A stretch of DNA of 64,000 nt from Dactylonectria macrodidyma. Taxonomy: Eukaryota > Ascomycota > Sordariomycetes > Hypocreales > Nectriaceae. Positions 47,146-60,300 of this stretch are shown piece after piece. Both the position numbers and the translations under genes were made by a program. Under the pieces are notes generated by a model, which saw only the letters and a list, made by a program, of their open reading frames with translations, was not told where the DNA came from and did not search any database. The DNA lies in contig JAGMUV010000013.1 in assembly GCA_020744425.1 (NCBI GenBank), forward strand, positions 992,001 through 1,056,000, read 5' to 3'. The number at the start of each line of letters is the position of its first letter. Position 1 is the stretch's first letter.

Positions 47146-50100
47146 AAGGACCTGTCCAAAGCGATCGTAGCCTTTCTCGCCGAGCCGACCGCCCCGCTCC
47201 CTAACGACGTCTCCCAAGTCATCGATGCCTATCTCCGCCGGCATCAGAAGTATGACGATGCCGCTGCCGACCGCCTCTATGAGGACCTTTCGTCCATATT
47301 TGACAATCACGTCAAGGATGTACCCGCCGCCTTCGCACCTTGGCTAGCTATCCTCCGACGGCTGCTTCCTATGCTTCGAACCCCGGAGCGCATCTTCGCC
47401 TTGTGGGATTCTTGCGCTGTTCTTGCTGCCACGGCCTCCCCAGGAAAGGGCGTCATAGACGAGTCTCTAGCCAGCATCGTGGACATCTTGTCCTTGGCGG
47501 AAGAATCTACGGAAACTTCTGAGCAAAATATCTTCTCCAACCCACTCGTTGACCGCCTCATCACGGGATGGATAGAGCACCTGTACCCCGCCGCGAGCGA
47601 GGGTATTGCTGGAGCGGATTACAACGAAAAGATCACCAGAGAAGCCCTTATACAGTTTAGTACAAGGCATCCCAAGGTTGGTAGCGCATTAAGCCCATCA
47701 TATGCACAAGTCTGATAACTAATGGGCTTCAAGGACATGTTTACTACCCTTGACCGGTTTTTCGTCAAGAAGCAACATCGAGAAGCAGTTATGCGGTTCA
47801 TATCTCACTATCTCCAGAGCCAGCCTCCTCATATCCACCTGATTCTCCAGACTCCTCTCTTTGGGAATATCCTGAAATGCCTCCAACGGGACACCTCCAC
47901 CACTATCATCTCCGTCGCATTAACGGCCCTGATCATGCTCCTACCCCATATGCCCAGCTCCCTAGTACCCTATCTTCCAACCCTCTTCAACATCTATGCC
48001 AGGTTGCTCTTCTGGTCTCGTGAGCGGGCTGGCATCGTGGAGCCCCAAATTGATGACTCTGACCAGGCCGGCCCCTGGGAAGTTTGCACATACCGGGCCG
48101 AGATAGACGACCACCCGGTCTACCACCTCTTGAACTACTACACGATACTTTACGGTCTGTACCCCATCAACTTTATGGACTACATTCGAAAACCTCAACG
48201 CTATCTTCGGCATGCCAATGTAGCCAATGCAAACGACATGGAGGTGCAGCCCACTGAGATACGACATCAGTCGGAGAGATTCAGACGACATCACTTATTG
48301 CATCCCAACTTTTATACCCTTACCATCGATTCAGAAAAAACCGACTTCAGCAGGTGGATGCAGAGTGAGGCATCCGAGCTGGTGGCCGAATGCACCGGGC
48401 TTTGCTCAACGCCAGAGGCGAGTCAGTTGGTTGTCCAGGCACTACCATCGATCCCTGCCGCAGAGGGCGTGATGAGTGACGGCTCTGTCAAGGATGATCA
48501 TGACCCAGCGCTACTTAGCGGCTCAGCCATGGTTGAGCCTCACGACGGCTCCCGGATCACGCAGTCTTCGAGCATGGAATCCTTGGTCAGTGGTCGAAGG
48601 CCTTCGGGCTTGATACGCCAAGGTTCACAGTCGAGCCATCCCTCAACCCGAGAATCGATGGACGCCAAGAACAGGGAACCAAGTGCCGAAAGCCCAACGC
48701 TGCCGCCTGATCTTACAAAGTCTGCGTCGCACACACAACTCCAAGACATGATCCAGTCCAACAAGGCCATCAAGTCGGGTTTGCACCAGTCGCTAGCTAA
48801 CGATAGCGTTCCATCTCTAGCTCTCAGCCATCAAGAGTCAGTGGCAGAGCGGCCTGCAGTACTCCCAGTTACCGCACAACCAGCAATCAACACGCCTCTG
48901 TCCTTGACTGAGACTAGCACCCAGATTGCCAACCTACAACGACACGTACTAATTCTACAAAATGACCTCAACTTCGAAAAGTACTTGAAGCAGCAACATA
49001 TGGCACACATCGGGGATCTACGAAGGAGGCAGCTAGAGGAAGATGCAACAGAGGCGGAGACCCAGAATCTTGTCATGATGAACCGCAACCTCAGGACTCG
49101 ATTCGATGAAGCTAAGAAGGCAGAGATGCAGGTTCGGAGAGAATCAGAGAAAAGCCGGGCTTTAGCAAAGAAGTGGGAGGCTGATCTAGCCAACAAGCTC
49201 AAGAACTTGCGCGATGAGTCGAAGAGGGTCAAAGCGGAATTCGAGACAGTCCAGAGGGAACTAGAAAACACGAAGGTGGAGTGCGAGAAACTCCGGGCCA
49301 TGGTGTGCGACGCTGAGGTGAAAGAACTGAACGCGCAACAAAACATGCAATCCATTGAAATCCATGGCGCTGAGATTGATCGTCTCAAGAGCGAAGTGGA
49401 GAGGTTGACAGTGGTAGAACGAGATCAACAGGCGAAGGAACTTGAGCAAAAGAGATGCATCGACTTTGCTGCGGAAGCTAAGGAGAAAGCCGAAGTGTTG
49501 TCCGCCCAACTTGCGTCACGAGAGGCCGAGGTTGAGCGGGTCAAGAAGCTCTTCCAGTCTCAAATTGAGACACTGCAGGCGAAGCTGTCAGAGGCGCAGG
49601 AAGGCAGGGGTCAGTCATCACCTCAGGCCCGAGCTGCCATTGAGGCAACGTTGGCGGCGAGCAGGGAGAAACAGGCGGAACTGCAGAAGCAGTGCAGCAT
49701 GCTTGTGCGCAAGTATACGGCCCTACAGTCATCACTGTTAGACATGAAGACGGGGGCAACGCCAGGAAAATTACACATCGACACATCATCCCACACGGCC
49801 GAAGGGGACAGCGAGTATCTGTCTATGTCAGCGAGTCCAGTAATGATGAAGACCCGCTCGCACCGGATGCTATCAAATGCTGAGCTGACAGAGGGAGCGT
49901 CGTACAACGTCACACCACCTCTAGAACAGAAGCCGAAACTAGGAACGCCAGTATCCGGCGGCTGGTCACTTCAACCAGGCTCACCTTCGGGCACGGATTG
50001 GTCCGGGGACGGATCACTGTCAATGAGCCCAGATCAACGGCAGTTCGGACGGAGCGAATCGTCCGGGCGGCTGATGGCACGGAGCCATTCGGATTTGTTT

Positions 50101-50235
50101 TCGGCGAGTCTGCAAGCCCGTGGTCGTCGAGATTCCAAGGACAAGGGAAAGGAAGAGCCGTCTGGCAAAAAGGATAAGAAGCCATCCGCGCTGAGAGGGA
50201 TTCGAGGATTTGTGTACAATGAACCGGGATTTTAA
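46980..50235 (+). CDS. tsc1: Hamartin (Tsc1) homologue
   Basis: Three exons, 46980-46993, 47139-47676 and 47734-50235, encode about 1017 residues. The first exon is only 14 nt (MASS plus part of Ala); the splice is supported by gtacgt, branch gctaac and frame. The N-terminal hamartin core is helical: SLKDLSKAIVAFL, FDNHVKDVPAAFAPWLAILRR, then DMFTTLDRFFVKKQHREAV, IHLILQTPLFGNILKCL and LTALIMLLPHMP. It is followed by YPINFMDYIRKP, a Ser-rich middle, and a long coiled coil (about 395-660). The tail is Ser-rich and basic. In fission yeast and animals Tsc1 stabilises Tsc2, the GAP for Rheb, restraining TORC1. That role is inferred from family identity. The partner Tsc2 is not in the window. A small uORF overlaps its start codon. 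Confidence 0.9.
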
Positions 50236-50612
50236 TCAGTGCAGTTACGATAGATGAGACTTGGATGAATCAGGATTAATGGGCAGCGAGCGATTTGGAT
50301 ACCAATATGAACAGTTCGTTGCGATCAAGACGCGGGAATAATCTCGAGTTCGACCAGCATAAATAAATTGTCGTGCATCACAAATCAAATACCAAGGGTT
50401 TAAATTACAACACAAAGTGAACTGTTTGAGCACGATAAATTAAGTCATAATAATTCCACATCCCATTCAGCAAGATACCACGCCGATAATTTGTGACGGG
50501 GTTGTAGGGTAGTAGAGCCGGGATTTTTCCAATCCCTTTCTAGGATTGAGGGTATATAATTTGAATCAACGCTTACCTAATCAATCAACTCACCAGAGTT
50601 GCCCATTGGACG
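50236..50612. other. Intergenic, 3' flank of tsc1 and 5' flank of the tRNA gene
   Basis: AT-rich sequence. A TATA-like ggtatataattt at about 50550-50561 lies some 55 bp before the tRNA and may assist polymerase III initiation. Otherwise nothing recognised. Confidence 0.55.
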
Positions 50613-50707
50613 GCTTCCGTAGCTCAGTTGGTTAGAGCATCGTACTAATACTTCAATTGCCAGTGTTGGTGATGCGAGGGTCGCAGGTTCAAGCCCTGCC
50701 GGGAGCA
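50613..50707 (+). tRNA. tRNA-Ile (anticodon AAU) with a 21-nt intron
   Basis: The acceptor stem pairs gcttccg (50613-50619) with cgggagc (50700-50706), with A as discriminator. The A box tagctcagttgg is at 50620-50631 and the B box ggttcaagccc at 50686-50696. The anticodon stem pairs tcgta (50640-50644) with tgcga (50673-50677). The loop reads C-T-AAT-A, so the anticodon is AAU (50647-50649), decoding isoleucine after A-to-I editing at position 34. The intron (50651-50671) sits one base 3' of the anticodon, the standard place for nuclear tRNA introns. A T6 run at 50734-50739 is the likely polymerase III terminator. Confidence 0.95.
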
Positions 50708-50733
50708 ATAAAGTCTCTTGATGCCATCCAATG

Positions 50734-50739
50734 TTTTTT
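50734..50739 (+). terminator. Polymerase III T-run terminator of tRNA-Ile
   Basis: Six consecutive T residues 27 bp past the tRNA 3' end, on the coding strand, as expected for polymerase III termination. Confidence 0.75.
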
Positions 50740-53284
50740 GCCGATTGTGATGACGAAGCAAATTTTTTGGCTGATGTGTTTGTGGCAGGCAGGTCAGGCT
50801 AGGCAGGCACCTTTTAATTTTTAATTGATGCCTTCCTTCGCGTCTCGCATTGCCATCATTTGGAAAATGTCAATGGCAATTCATGGGGTCCGCCTGTTTG
50901 ACTGTTATTGTGTGGCTGGCAACTGTTGTAAGTGTTCCAAGACTTGCTTTCTGATTCATGCTCCCCACCCTGTCAGTCTTTTTCAGCTGGCCGTTGTTTC
51001 TCGAGGCTAACATTCCAACCGGACCGGATGGATGGATCATGGACAAAGTCTTGCTGGCAAGGTCATCATGGCCGCGATGGCTGGCAAACCGCAAATAAGC
51101 ACGAGAACGTGGGGACTGTCTCTGGCTGACATGGCACATGGCATGTCGAAGAACGCGTTGAACAGCGCAGCAGTCACTTTCCCGCCTAGGGACCGCGAAA
51201 TGAACGGCGACAGAGATCCTGGTGTATAACGTAACCCCAAATTCGAACATATCCCAGCCCATTCATCCAGTCTGCATGGATCACTTGAAGCATTGTCCTA
51301 GGCCGGATGGGGGCCAAGCCTTTCTAGACGAAGAACTTGGTTGATAGCGTGTCTCCCTCTCCCCTGCCTGTGTACGGAGGTACCTTTCGCCTAATAAAGC
51401 GGCCCATTGAGAAGAAAATGCCCGACGGGGGTGCTAGCATGGGTGTGCGTGGTGGGTTCTGCAAGGAACGCACCAAGCACAGACCCAATGGGAGATATGT
51501 GGTATGGAAGAGCTGACGAGTCCTTTGTTCTGGATCTCTTTCACCCTGCTGCCTCTTGCATTCGTATTGGGTGTTGGATTATTATCTAGAATGGCTGTAT
51601 GGAATCCCTTTCAATGGTGAGCGTGGCGGAGTGAATTAGTTACTTTGGGGTTAAAAAAAGACACTCAAAATCTGCAACACTCGTGGTGGCGACACGTACA
51701 CTTGGTCCGTTAACACCGGCCCAACGCTCTTGGATTCTTTCTTCATTTTTCTTTCTTTCACGCAGATCCTTTTCCATCGGTCCTTTCTTCGGGCGGCAGA
51801 TACAGGTATCGAAACTTCTAGAGCCACTAGACGGAATGGAAACCGGACTCCTACAACCATCTCTTCCAAGGAAGGCCGTTGTCCACGTCGTTGACCCACG
51901 CATGACGTGATTGGTGTGTATGTAGCGTTGAACTGGATTCGTAATGCCCATTCCCAGCAAAACTATTTTCTCCCATCGTCTCCTGTGCATTGCATCTGTA
52001 CGTAGACTCGAAAGTGATCCTGGGATATATTGAGCCAGGGATATTAGTGGCCCATCCATCCTCTGCATCTTTCTCAATCATCCCCCGTCAAAACACCGTT
52101 TGCTTCCCCAGCGTTCGTGCAGGGCCAAGGCCAGAGGTTGTGGAGGAAATCAACCAGCCCGAGGCTGGGCGATGGTGCTTGTGCGGTTTGGGCTCAAGAC
52201 GAAGCCTCTAGCCGGGGGTGCATGTGGGCTCTCAGGTCCGCTCTTCGGGAGCCCAGGGTTGCTATTGCTATTTCTGGCTTCCGTCGACGATCCCTGCGTG
52301 TGCATTGCGTACGCACGCCGTCCGGTGTGGTGGGCATGGATGCCGTGGCATGGCAGGGCGTGCTTAGATTGGACATCGAACACATGGGATGTCAACTGGA
52401 CCAGATGAATGGCATTGTCGTCAATGACTTGCAGTGGTGGAGAGAGCCACCACAACACATGATGGATGCTTGGCATCAAGGACTCTGCCAACATTGGAGG
52501 CCTGTTACTGGTATGATAACCTTTGCAGTAGCATCACGTTCACACTGCAGATGTGCCTCTCTCAACGGCTCCTCGGCACCCCTAAAACGGGCCTCCAGTG
52601 CCACGTCTCATCCGGGAGTGCTTCTGCGTGGTAACGTCTATGATTGGGGTTGCCTGACCGAGAAGGTTTGTTCCTGTTCCTGGCGAGTCATCCACTCACA
52701 GGCACTGCCTTCCTACCCACTCCCGATGTTATGTACCTAGGAAGCCGAACAATGACATCCCGGAGTCGTGAGCCAGGGCGCACGCCCACTAACAAGGGAA
52801 GAAGGATGTCCAACTGTTGGCAGTGGACCCATGGATGGGGTGGATGGCGTCGATGAACCACAAATCGGTGGATCATGGCTAGTGGAGACTCCCATGTCGA
52901 TGCTCCGTCGCCACCGTCTTGTCCGTCTGCTGGAGGATTGCGAGGGTTGCGAGGATTTCCTGTTGTCGTTCTGGAGCTGGGCCGGGGCCATACCGAGGGT
53001 GTGTCTGCATGACTGAGGAGTTGTCCATGTCCTTCTCTGCCCCATATGCCTTTCCTACTTCTTACTCTCTTCTTGCCTCTTCCAGCCCTCTCGCCGTTCC
53101 TCATCTTCCTTTACCTTTGTTCTCTTATTTGTAACTCATCGTCTCTCGCTATTACTCAAACATTTTGGACAACGCTCTCGTTTCACGCTGTCTAGTCCTT
53201 GTTCTGAAGAGATCTTAATTGAGTCCCTTCGTCCTCCGGTTTCCCGGCCTTCACTCACACAGAAACACATTCTTCCAGAGGAAC
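50740..53284. other. Intergenic, promoter of the GH17 glucanase gene at its right end
   Basis: No supportable gene. The longest plus-strand frame (52117-52740) begins with GTG and has no domain. The segment 53030-53284 is C/T-rich with few ATGs and is the likely promoter and leader of the glucanase gene. Confidence 0.55.
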
Positions 53285-54628
53285 ATGCCTTCCACCAACA
53301 GCCTCCTCGCCATGGCGGCCGCCGTTTCCACGGCCAGTGCCGCCTTCCAGGGCTTCAACTACGGTGCAACCTACACCGATGGCACCGTCAAGGTCCAGAG
53401 CAACTTCGAGGACGAGTTCAACACTGCCGCCTCCCTCGTAGGCACTGATGGCGCCTTCACCAGTGCTCGCATCTACACCATGATCCAGGGCGGTAGCACC
53501 AACGATCCCATCTCTGCCATCCCGGCTGCCATCAAGACCAAGACTACTCTGCTCTTGGGTCTCTGGGCCTCTGCCGGCCGAACCTCCTTCGACAACGAGA
53601 TTGCTGCTCTGAAGAACACTATCGACCAGTACTGTGGCCAGATCGACGACTTGGTTGCCGGAATTTCCGTTGGAAGCGAGGATCTATACCGTATCTCAGA
53701 GACCGGCATTGCAGCAGACTCGGACCCTGGCTGCAGCCCTGATACTCTCGTCGACTACATCGCCGAGACACGCGCGGCTATCAAGGGCACTTGCCTTTCG
53801 GCTATTCCCGTTGGCCACGTCGACACCTGGAACGCCTACTCCAACAGCTCCAACAGCGCTGTCATCGAAGCCTGTGACTGGCTTGGCATGGATACTTACC
53901 CATACTTTGAGGATACCAAGTACAACCCCGTGTCCGAAGGCGCCAATCTCTTCCAGACTGCGTATGACAAGGTTTCGGCAGTGGCTGGATCTCGTGAGAT
54001 CTGGATCACCGAAACTGGCTGGCCCGTGAGCGGAAAGACGTACAACAAGGCTATCCCCTCGACCAAGAACGCCCGCACCTACTGGGAGGATGTCGGCTGC
54101 CCTATGTTCGGCACCACCAACGTCTGGTGGTACACCCTCCAGGACGCTGCGCCTACCACCCCCAACCCCAGCTTTGGTGTCATCGGCTCCTCATTGACCA
54201 AGACCCCCCTGTACGACCTGTCCTGTGATGGCGTTGACAAGACCAAGGTCAGCACAGGCAGCGGAGTTTCAGACAGCAACTCCGGTAACCGTGACAGCGA
54301 TAGCACCGCCACTCCTGCTACTCCTGCCACGCCTGCTTCCACTCCTACCGGCGCTCAGTGCAATGGCTCCTGCGGCGGCAGCTACAGCAACTCAACTGCC
54401 ACCGGCATCCACTCGGCCTACACGACCCTGACCGCTGCATCGACTCCCGTCAGCAGCTCCGGCTCTAGTTCAGGTTCCGGCTCAGGTTCCGATTCGGGCT
54501 CTGGCTCTAGTGCGAGCACCGCCGCTGGTGCCTCGTCTACTACCGCCACTGGCAGCAGCAGCGGAGCTCAGCTCAACTCTTACGGTGCCGCCGCTGTCGC
54601 TCTGGTCCTGGCTGTTGCCGTTCTGTAA
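53285..54628 (+). CDS. eglC: GPI-anchored glucan endo-1,3-beta-glucosidase (GH17)
   Basis: Single-exon gene of 447 residues. The signal peptide ([19 protein letters not shown]) is followed by a GH17 catalytic domain (about 20-320) starting [16 protein letters not shown]. The acid/base Glu132 lies in [11 protein letters not shown] and the nucleophile Glu243 in [31 protein letters not shown] and [20 protein letters not shown] are also typical of Aspergillus EglC-type enzymes. A Ser/Gly/Thr-rich linker (about 325-425) precedes a hydrophobic C-terminal tail ([15 protein letters not shown]), which with the small residues before it forms a GPI attachment signal. It should act at the plasma membrane and wall on beta-1,3-glucan. 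The start at 53285 is chosen because the signal peptide begins there; an in-frame extension upstream lacks an ATG. Confidence 0.95.
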   Translation: MPSTNSLLAMAAAVSTASAAFQGFNYGATYTDGTVKVQSNFEDEFNTAASLVGTDGAFTSARIYTMIQGGSTNDPISAIPAAIKTKTTLLLGLWASAGRTSFDNEIAALKNTIDQYCGQIDDLVAGISVGSEDLYRISETGIAADSDPGCSPDTLVDYIAETRAAIKGTCLSAIPVGHVDTWNAYSNSSNSAVIEACDWLGMDTYPYFEDTKYNPVSEGANLFQTAYDKVSAVAGSREIWITETGWPVSGKTYNKAIPSTKNARTYWEDVGCPMFGTTNVWWYTLQDAAPTTPNPSFGVIGSSLTKTPLYDLSCDGVDKTKVSTGSGVSDSNSGNRDSDSTATPATPATPASTPTGAQCNGSCGGSYSNSTATGIHSAYTTLTAASTPVSSSGSSSGSGSGSDSGSGSSASTAAGASSTTATGSSSGAQLNSYGAAAVALVLAVAVL

Positions 54629-55873
54629 ATTGGCTAGACAGCCAGCACGACTTACTGCCCTTCTTGACGCACCACCTTTCATTTTTCAAGACATTTTTAA
54701 TCATTGAGGTTGCAATTCCCTCGTGAACAATTCATGGGGAGCGCGGTTCAGTTCTGTACATTATAGATCGCCCGTTTCCGAACCTGCCCATGGGAGAAGG
54801 GGTTGGTGAGGTGTGGCATTGGCGAGAAGAGACTCGTCTGTATTTGTAGCCGAGAGTTCTGGTTGTAGCCTATGGATCTCGGATAGATCCTCGGCCTCCT
54901 TTTTGTCGAACATTGGCGAATAAGGGGATGCGGCCGGACATTTCGGAATTTGAACTACTCATTTTAGAAAATCCGAATGAAGTGTTGAATACATGCCTAA
55001 AAGTTTCCCATGCTGCGAAACGTCATGACGAAGAATGTTGCTTTTCTTGTGTGAATCTTGAGTTGTGAATTGTGAGCTTCAAGTCTTCGTCGTTCAGGAC
55101 ATCACTATGAGTTAGTCGCGTGACCTGATAGGTTGGTACCTGAGGTCAGCGCTAATCCGGCAAGGCACCAACTACTAGATCCACAGGGGAATGCCGGGAG
55201 AGACTAGATCCCAAGAGAGCTGCGCTACAAAGCAGACCCCAGGTCGCATGTGTTCATACCAGAAAAGCATCATCGACTCGAGTATCAAACATTGGACGCG
55301 TCGTTTCGGAGATCCGAGATCCGATCGCCCTTGCAGAAGCTTAAGCCAGCCAGAAAGGCGTGCACTTTCGGTTCTCCGGCCGGCGATGCGACGTCCGCTT
55401 TCGGCGATCGGCACGCCGCTAAGAAGCTGCCGCTCAGCTCGGCTCAGCCCAAGCTCCCAGCAGTGAAATAGGGCTACAGCAACCAAAGCTCGCTGCAACG
55501 CGCCCCATAACTGTCACTCGGCAGCCCATAACTGTCATTCGGCAGGGGACTAAAACCTCCCTGTAGCCCTGTGCTAAGTACAGATGCAGTTCTGGGGACG
55601 ATGCGAAGTGGCGCCAGCCAACCAAACAGCTCCCTTCGAGGCATCCCCCCCCAGATTCTGCCCCCCCCTTTGAGGCGTCGCCCATTTCGCTATACGGAGG
55701 CTACGATCCATCTGTCCTCCACGTCGACCTCATCCTGACACTATCACTCCTTTCGCTTCGTTTCGCCGTTTCCTTCTATTCTGTGTGAGGAAGAGACTGC
55801 GCTTGGTGATTTGACAGGCGGCCTTTACTTCTTGTTTTAAGCTTTCCATTCATCCCGCCAGGAAACCATCACC
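54629..55873. other. Intergenic, promoter of the ZIP transporter gene
   Basis: 3' flank of the glucanase gene followed by the promoter and leader of the transporter gene. No ATG occurs in the last roughly 100 bp before 55874. No supportable gene. Confidence 0.6.
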
Positions 55874-57395
55874 ATGGCCTTCTCCCGGAAGAGTATCTTC
55901 CACATCTCGGCCGTCTGCCTCTGGTTCGCGGCCGTCGCGCTCGCTCACTCTCACTCGCACTCTCGCGCCAACGCCCCGCCTGTCGATGTCAAGGTCCCCC
56001 TGGACCTGGCTGGGTTGAGTCTCGATCAGCTCGATGAGCAGCTCCAGGTGTGTTCATGTGCTTCTTTGCTCCCCGGTTCTGCTCGACCCACGGCCGATGA
56101 CCCGACGCTGACCAGACGTGATATCTTCGCAGACCTGTCCCATCGTCCAGCAGCTCAACGCTGCCAAACACGCCCATCATGCCGCCGCTCCCTCGTCCAT
56201 CACCACCCGTATCTTCGCGGTTCTCTTCCCCGGCTCTCCCGCGGTGAACGCCCTCCTTGCCACGCTCTACATTTCCGGCCCTCCCAACTTTCTCCTCGCC
56301 CTTTGCCCGACCAACATTGACCCGAATTCACTGTCCGTCATGGTCGCCTTTGCCGTCGGTGGCCTTCTGGGTGACACCCTCTTCCACCTGCTTCCCGAGA
56401 TCTTTGTTGGCGAGGACCACGACGATGCTGTCAAGTTTGTGCTCGTCGAGCCGAACCGCAACCTCGTCTTGGGTCTTGGTATTCTCGTGGGCTTCATGAC
56501 CTTTGTGGCTATGGACAAGTTTCTGCGCATTGCGACTGGAGGGGAGGGAGGCCATGACCACTCACACGGTCACTCGCACGGCCATGAGGAGAATAAGGCC
56601 CTGTCTACCGGCGTTGCGATGACCGAAGGAGAGGTCAAGTCGCGCAAGAAGGGCAAGAACGGCGACAAGGATGCCGCTGGTCCTGTTGACACCCACGACC
56701 ATGGCAAGGAGATCAACCCCAGTGTGAAGCTTGGTGGCTACCTCAACCTCATGTAAGAACTTGGCTCGCCCTTGAAACCCTCCAAGATGACAGCTCCAGG
56801 GTCCGTGAATCTAATTGACTAACTCGTGCATGCAGCGCCGACTTTACGCACAACATCACAGACGGCCTTGCCATGTCTGCTAGTTTCTACGCTTCTCCTA
56901 CCATTGGCGCCACCACAACTGTTGCCGTCTTCTTCCATGAGATCCCCCACGAGGTCGGCGACTTTGCTCTGCTCATCCAGTCCGGCTTCTCCAAGCGCGC
57001 CGCCATGGGCTCCCAGTTCATCACTGCGCTCGGAGCTCTGCTGGGCACACTGATCGGTATCGCCGTCCAAGAGTTTGGAGGCCCGGCTAGCGACGTGCCC
57101 ATGGGTCGTAACGAGGGTCTCTGGGGCACTAGCTTGGTAAGTTGTCATGACACCCTTTCACTCTGCCTGTTCACTGTGGCATCTGTTTCTAACATGAGCT
57201 TGCGTCTAGTCTTGGGGTGACATGCTCCTCCCTTTCACGGCGGGAACCTTCTTGTATGTCGGTACCGTCGCCGTGATTCCCGAGTTATTGGAGACTGGCA
57301 AGAATAAGGCCGAGGAGGTGAAGAAGACGCTTGTTCAGTTCACGGCGGTTGCAGTTGGCGCGGGCATCATGCTGTACATCTCTTGGCACGATTAG
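55874..57395 (+). CDS. YKE4: ZIP family zinc transporter, KE4/Yke4 (SLC39A7) type
   Basis: Four exons, 55874-56047, 56133-56752, 56836-57136 and 57210-57395, encode about 426 residues. An N-terminal signal-like segment ends in a His-rich stretch (AHSHSHSRA). Membrane segments follow, e.g. [22 protein letters not shown] and [18 protein letters not shown] (shortened). A His-rich cytoplasmic loop, [14 protein letters not shown], is at about 198-211. The metal-site helices carry HNITDG (His270, Asn271, Asp274) and HEIPHE (299-304), the LIV-1/KE4 subfamily signature. The last segments are [20 protein letters not shown] and a C-terminal helix ending ISWHD. Family members move zinc out of the ER or Golgi lumen into the cytosol; yeast Yke4 is ER-located. 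All motif residues appear intact. Substrate specificity for zinc over other metals is inferred from the family. Confidence 0.95.
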
Positions 57396-60300
57396 ATACG
57401 CATATGGTTGGTGGTTGGAGTGTACGTGGAAGGTAAGTGACATGGCAGTGGATAGAGGTCGCACGTCGTTGTTTTGACTGCGCTATGGAATCTAGATGGT
57501 CGCAATCGGCCTGGAGTATTGATGCTGAGAATAGAGGAGAAGACGAACGTTACTCCGCTGAGCTGGTGTATGAAGAAACTGACTCATCAGGGATTCTGTT
57601 TGTATTATGGCATCAATTGGTGGACCATTGGAATTTCGAAGAACTCGGCTTACTGAGTTTTAGAATCAAGTATAAGACACTATCATCGGCATGTGTAACA
57701 TAAAAACATAGTTCCATGCCACAAATAACAGAATACATGCATCTTTGTGGCACTCTCCCTTGCCTACTCCCGGTGAAGAGCAAGTCGACTCAATTCGAAC
57801 ACTATCTACAAGTGATCACACCCAAATGTCGTCCGACTCTGCCTGGTTCTTGACATCAGGTAGCTCTTCGACGTTTCGCAGCCCTCATTCCCTTGGCCTG
57901 ACGACCCTGGCTTCAAGTCGGACTAGGGAGTCGCGTGTGTGCTACCCTGCACAGAGCTAGAATACTGATGAGAGGCTGATGAACCATCGTCTTGGGAACA
58001 ACATCTGGAGCATTGGCGTGCCTTTCAGGCATATCCTAACTCTCACAATACAACACTAGGTCCCTATTAGGGATTTGGGCTAACCATGTGGTAATGACGA
58101 GATACATTCAGTACGGCTTAATTCATGTACTGCCCGAAGCCGCTATGATATATTGATTTCGACAGCTATACTGATATTGCACAGTCTTGAAATCGCGTGG
58201 CGTAGTCAGGCGGACCTATACGGGGACTGGCGTGATAGTATTGCTTAATGATAGTTAAAGGGATACTTGTCTGTCATCGACGGCGCGCTCACGTTTATTC
58301 GTATCATATCGTCGGCCACAGCACTAGAACACTGGATACAAAGCGTTGCCCGCCCATCCAAGCTCATGTTGCCGTTGCAAGCGGTACCTACCTAAGCCGT
58401 GTTGGCAAAGCTGACTATGTTAGGTATTCCAGGCTTGAGATCCCATTGAACCGGATTTATCCCAAGGCAGATGGTGAGAGTTCCGGCCACCGGACACTGA
58501 AGATTCGACGAAGACCATTGGCCTAGCAGCTATTTTTATCAAATTAATATGATACCGATTCCGCGAGGTCTTGCTATTTCCCGGATTGACGAGTTGTATT
58601 GATCATCTGGCCACGGAACAGCAAAGAACAAGAGTCCGTTGAATCTCAAGCCACATAGTGATTAGCACGAAATGGAGGTCACAAGACCTTGTTTTTCCTC
58701 CAAATCCTTGGCAGAGCATTTTTCGTTATCAGAGTCGATATGCCCATGATAGAGCCAGTCGAGCACTCGTGAGACTCTGCTGGGCTTGGCAGCCTTTTTC
58801 TTTGTCTGAGTCGACTGATGGAGCCAGCCGAGTGTTCTGACAATGATCACTTCCAGCTTCCCCGCATAATGGCGGTGCTAGTCACGCGACTCAGACGTAG
58901 TGTCCCCTTCCTGCTTATCTGGGGCGATGAACTCGTCTGGGCACGGCACTGGGACAGGAATCACCCCTAGACCGTGCCATTCGCTATTATTTTGACACTG
59001 ACAGCGACGTCTTATTCTCGTCGTCTCGTTCTTGCCTTTTGCAGTGCTAGTAAGTGGGAGGTATGCAACCTCTCGGATGTGGTTGCCGTCTGGAATGAAC
59101 TCCGCGGAGAAACGCTTATGATGTATTTGTGGTGTAGCAATGTTGGCTCGGATCGTCAGTCAAGCCGCCAAGGTCGATGGTCGTTATCGTGGTTGAGCAT
59201 CTCGAATCAGAGCGAATGCGAAGGTGAAGAAGCCAGGACGGTGAGGCTGGGACGAAGGCTTGGCTTGGGCCTTATTCGCGATATGGAAAGCGTTGGCCTC
59301 CCTCGATTGATGAAGCTGGCGTATGACAGATAACTCTTTATCTATGCGACAACTTAAATCATGCCAGTGTCATTACACACATCAATCAGCTGATGGAATT
59401 GGTGAATGTGCCTGTACCGCCAAGTGCCTGTCCTCAATGTATCAGCAAGTCAACATGTTGATAGCCTCCAATTTTGATCTTGTGATACCAATACCAAGAC
59501 TACCAAGAAACCATGACGCAAGCGTTAATGCTCGAGGTGAAAATGATAGGCCATTGCAGAGGTGTCACATTGGTATTGACTTCCTAGGCTGTGATAAGTA
59601 GGCTTGGCAGATGAGGGGAAGCTATGTGATGTTGGCTTTGAGCTAAACCGGCATTTTCCTGAAGGCGCTGGCAGCGGGCGCAGGTGGTGCGCAAAGGGTA
59701 TGAGGTGTGGTATTGTGATGTAAGGTGGTGATCACCCTTGCATGTGCTGATTGAACAAGTGTGTTAATACTAAGCCGATTACCCGTGAGCTATTGGCTTG
59801 AGCTAGTGTTGATTGGACTATGGCATATTGATGACGTGCGGAGGTCTGCGAGTGGTGGCACAGCATGGCTTGGAGTTTTTGACGTGTAACCAAACGACTG
59901 AAGAGAGTATTCGTATTTATTTTCGCAGGATATTCACAACCGACAAATAATGGTGGTCTGACCTAAACCCGGACGGCTCCCTGTTTATCACACGAATATG
60001 ACGTTAGAAGGGTCCAATGATGATGCGCCGTCATGTCAAGGCCCAGTTCGCTTCATTGCTTAGAAGTAGACTCATCCATAATCAGGTTTGGCGTCATGAC
60101 TGTGCTATGGTTGGTCATGATTCAGCAAAACAGCACTCATTATTCAGCATCGAGATATCGTAAGCAAAGTTGTTCTGTGAGTGTTGGAGTTCGAGCACGC
60201 CTTACGCTTGACAACTGGGACGTGCACGTTCACCAACTTTGAATCGTCTTTGACCAATCAGAGGCGGGCAGGGGTGTCCAAGATGAGCATGATTGGGATT

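Noticed and set aside
52117..52740. 207-codon plus-strand frame
   Set aside because: No ATG at its start, no domain and overlapping frames on the other strand; treated as chance.
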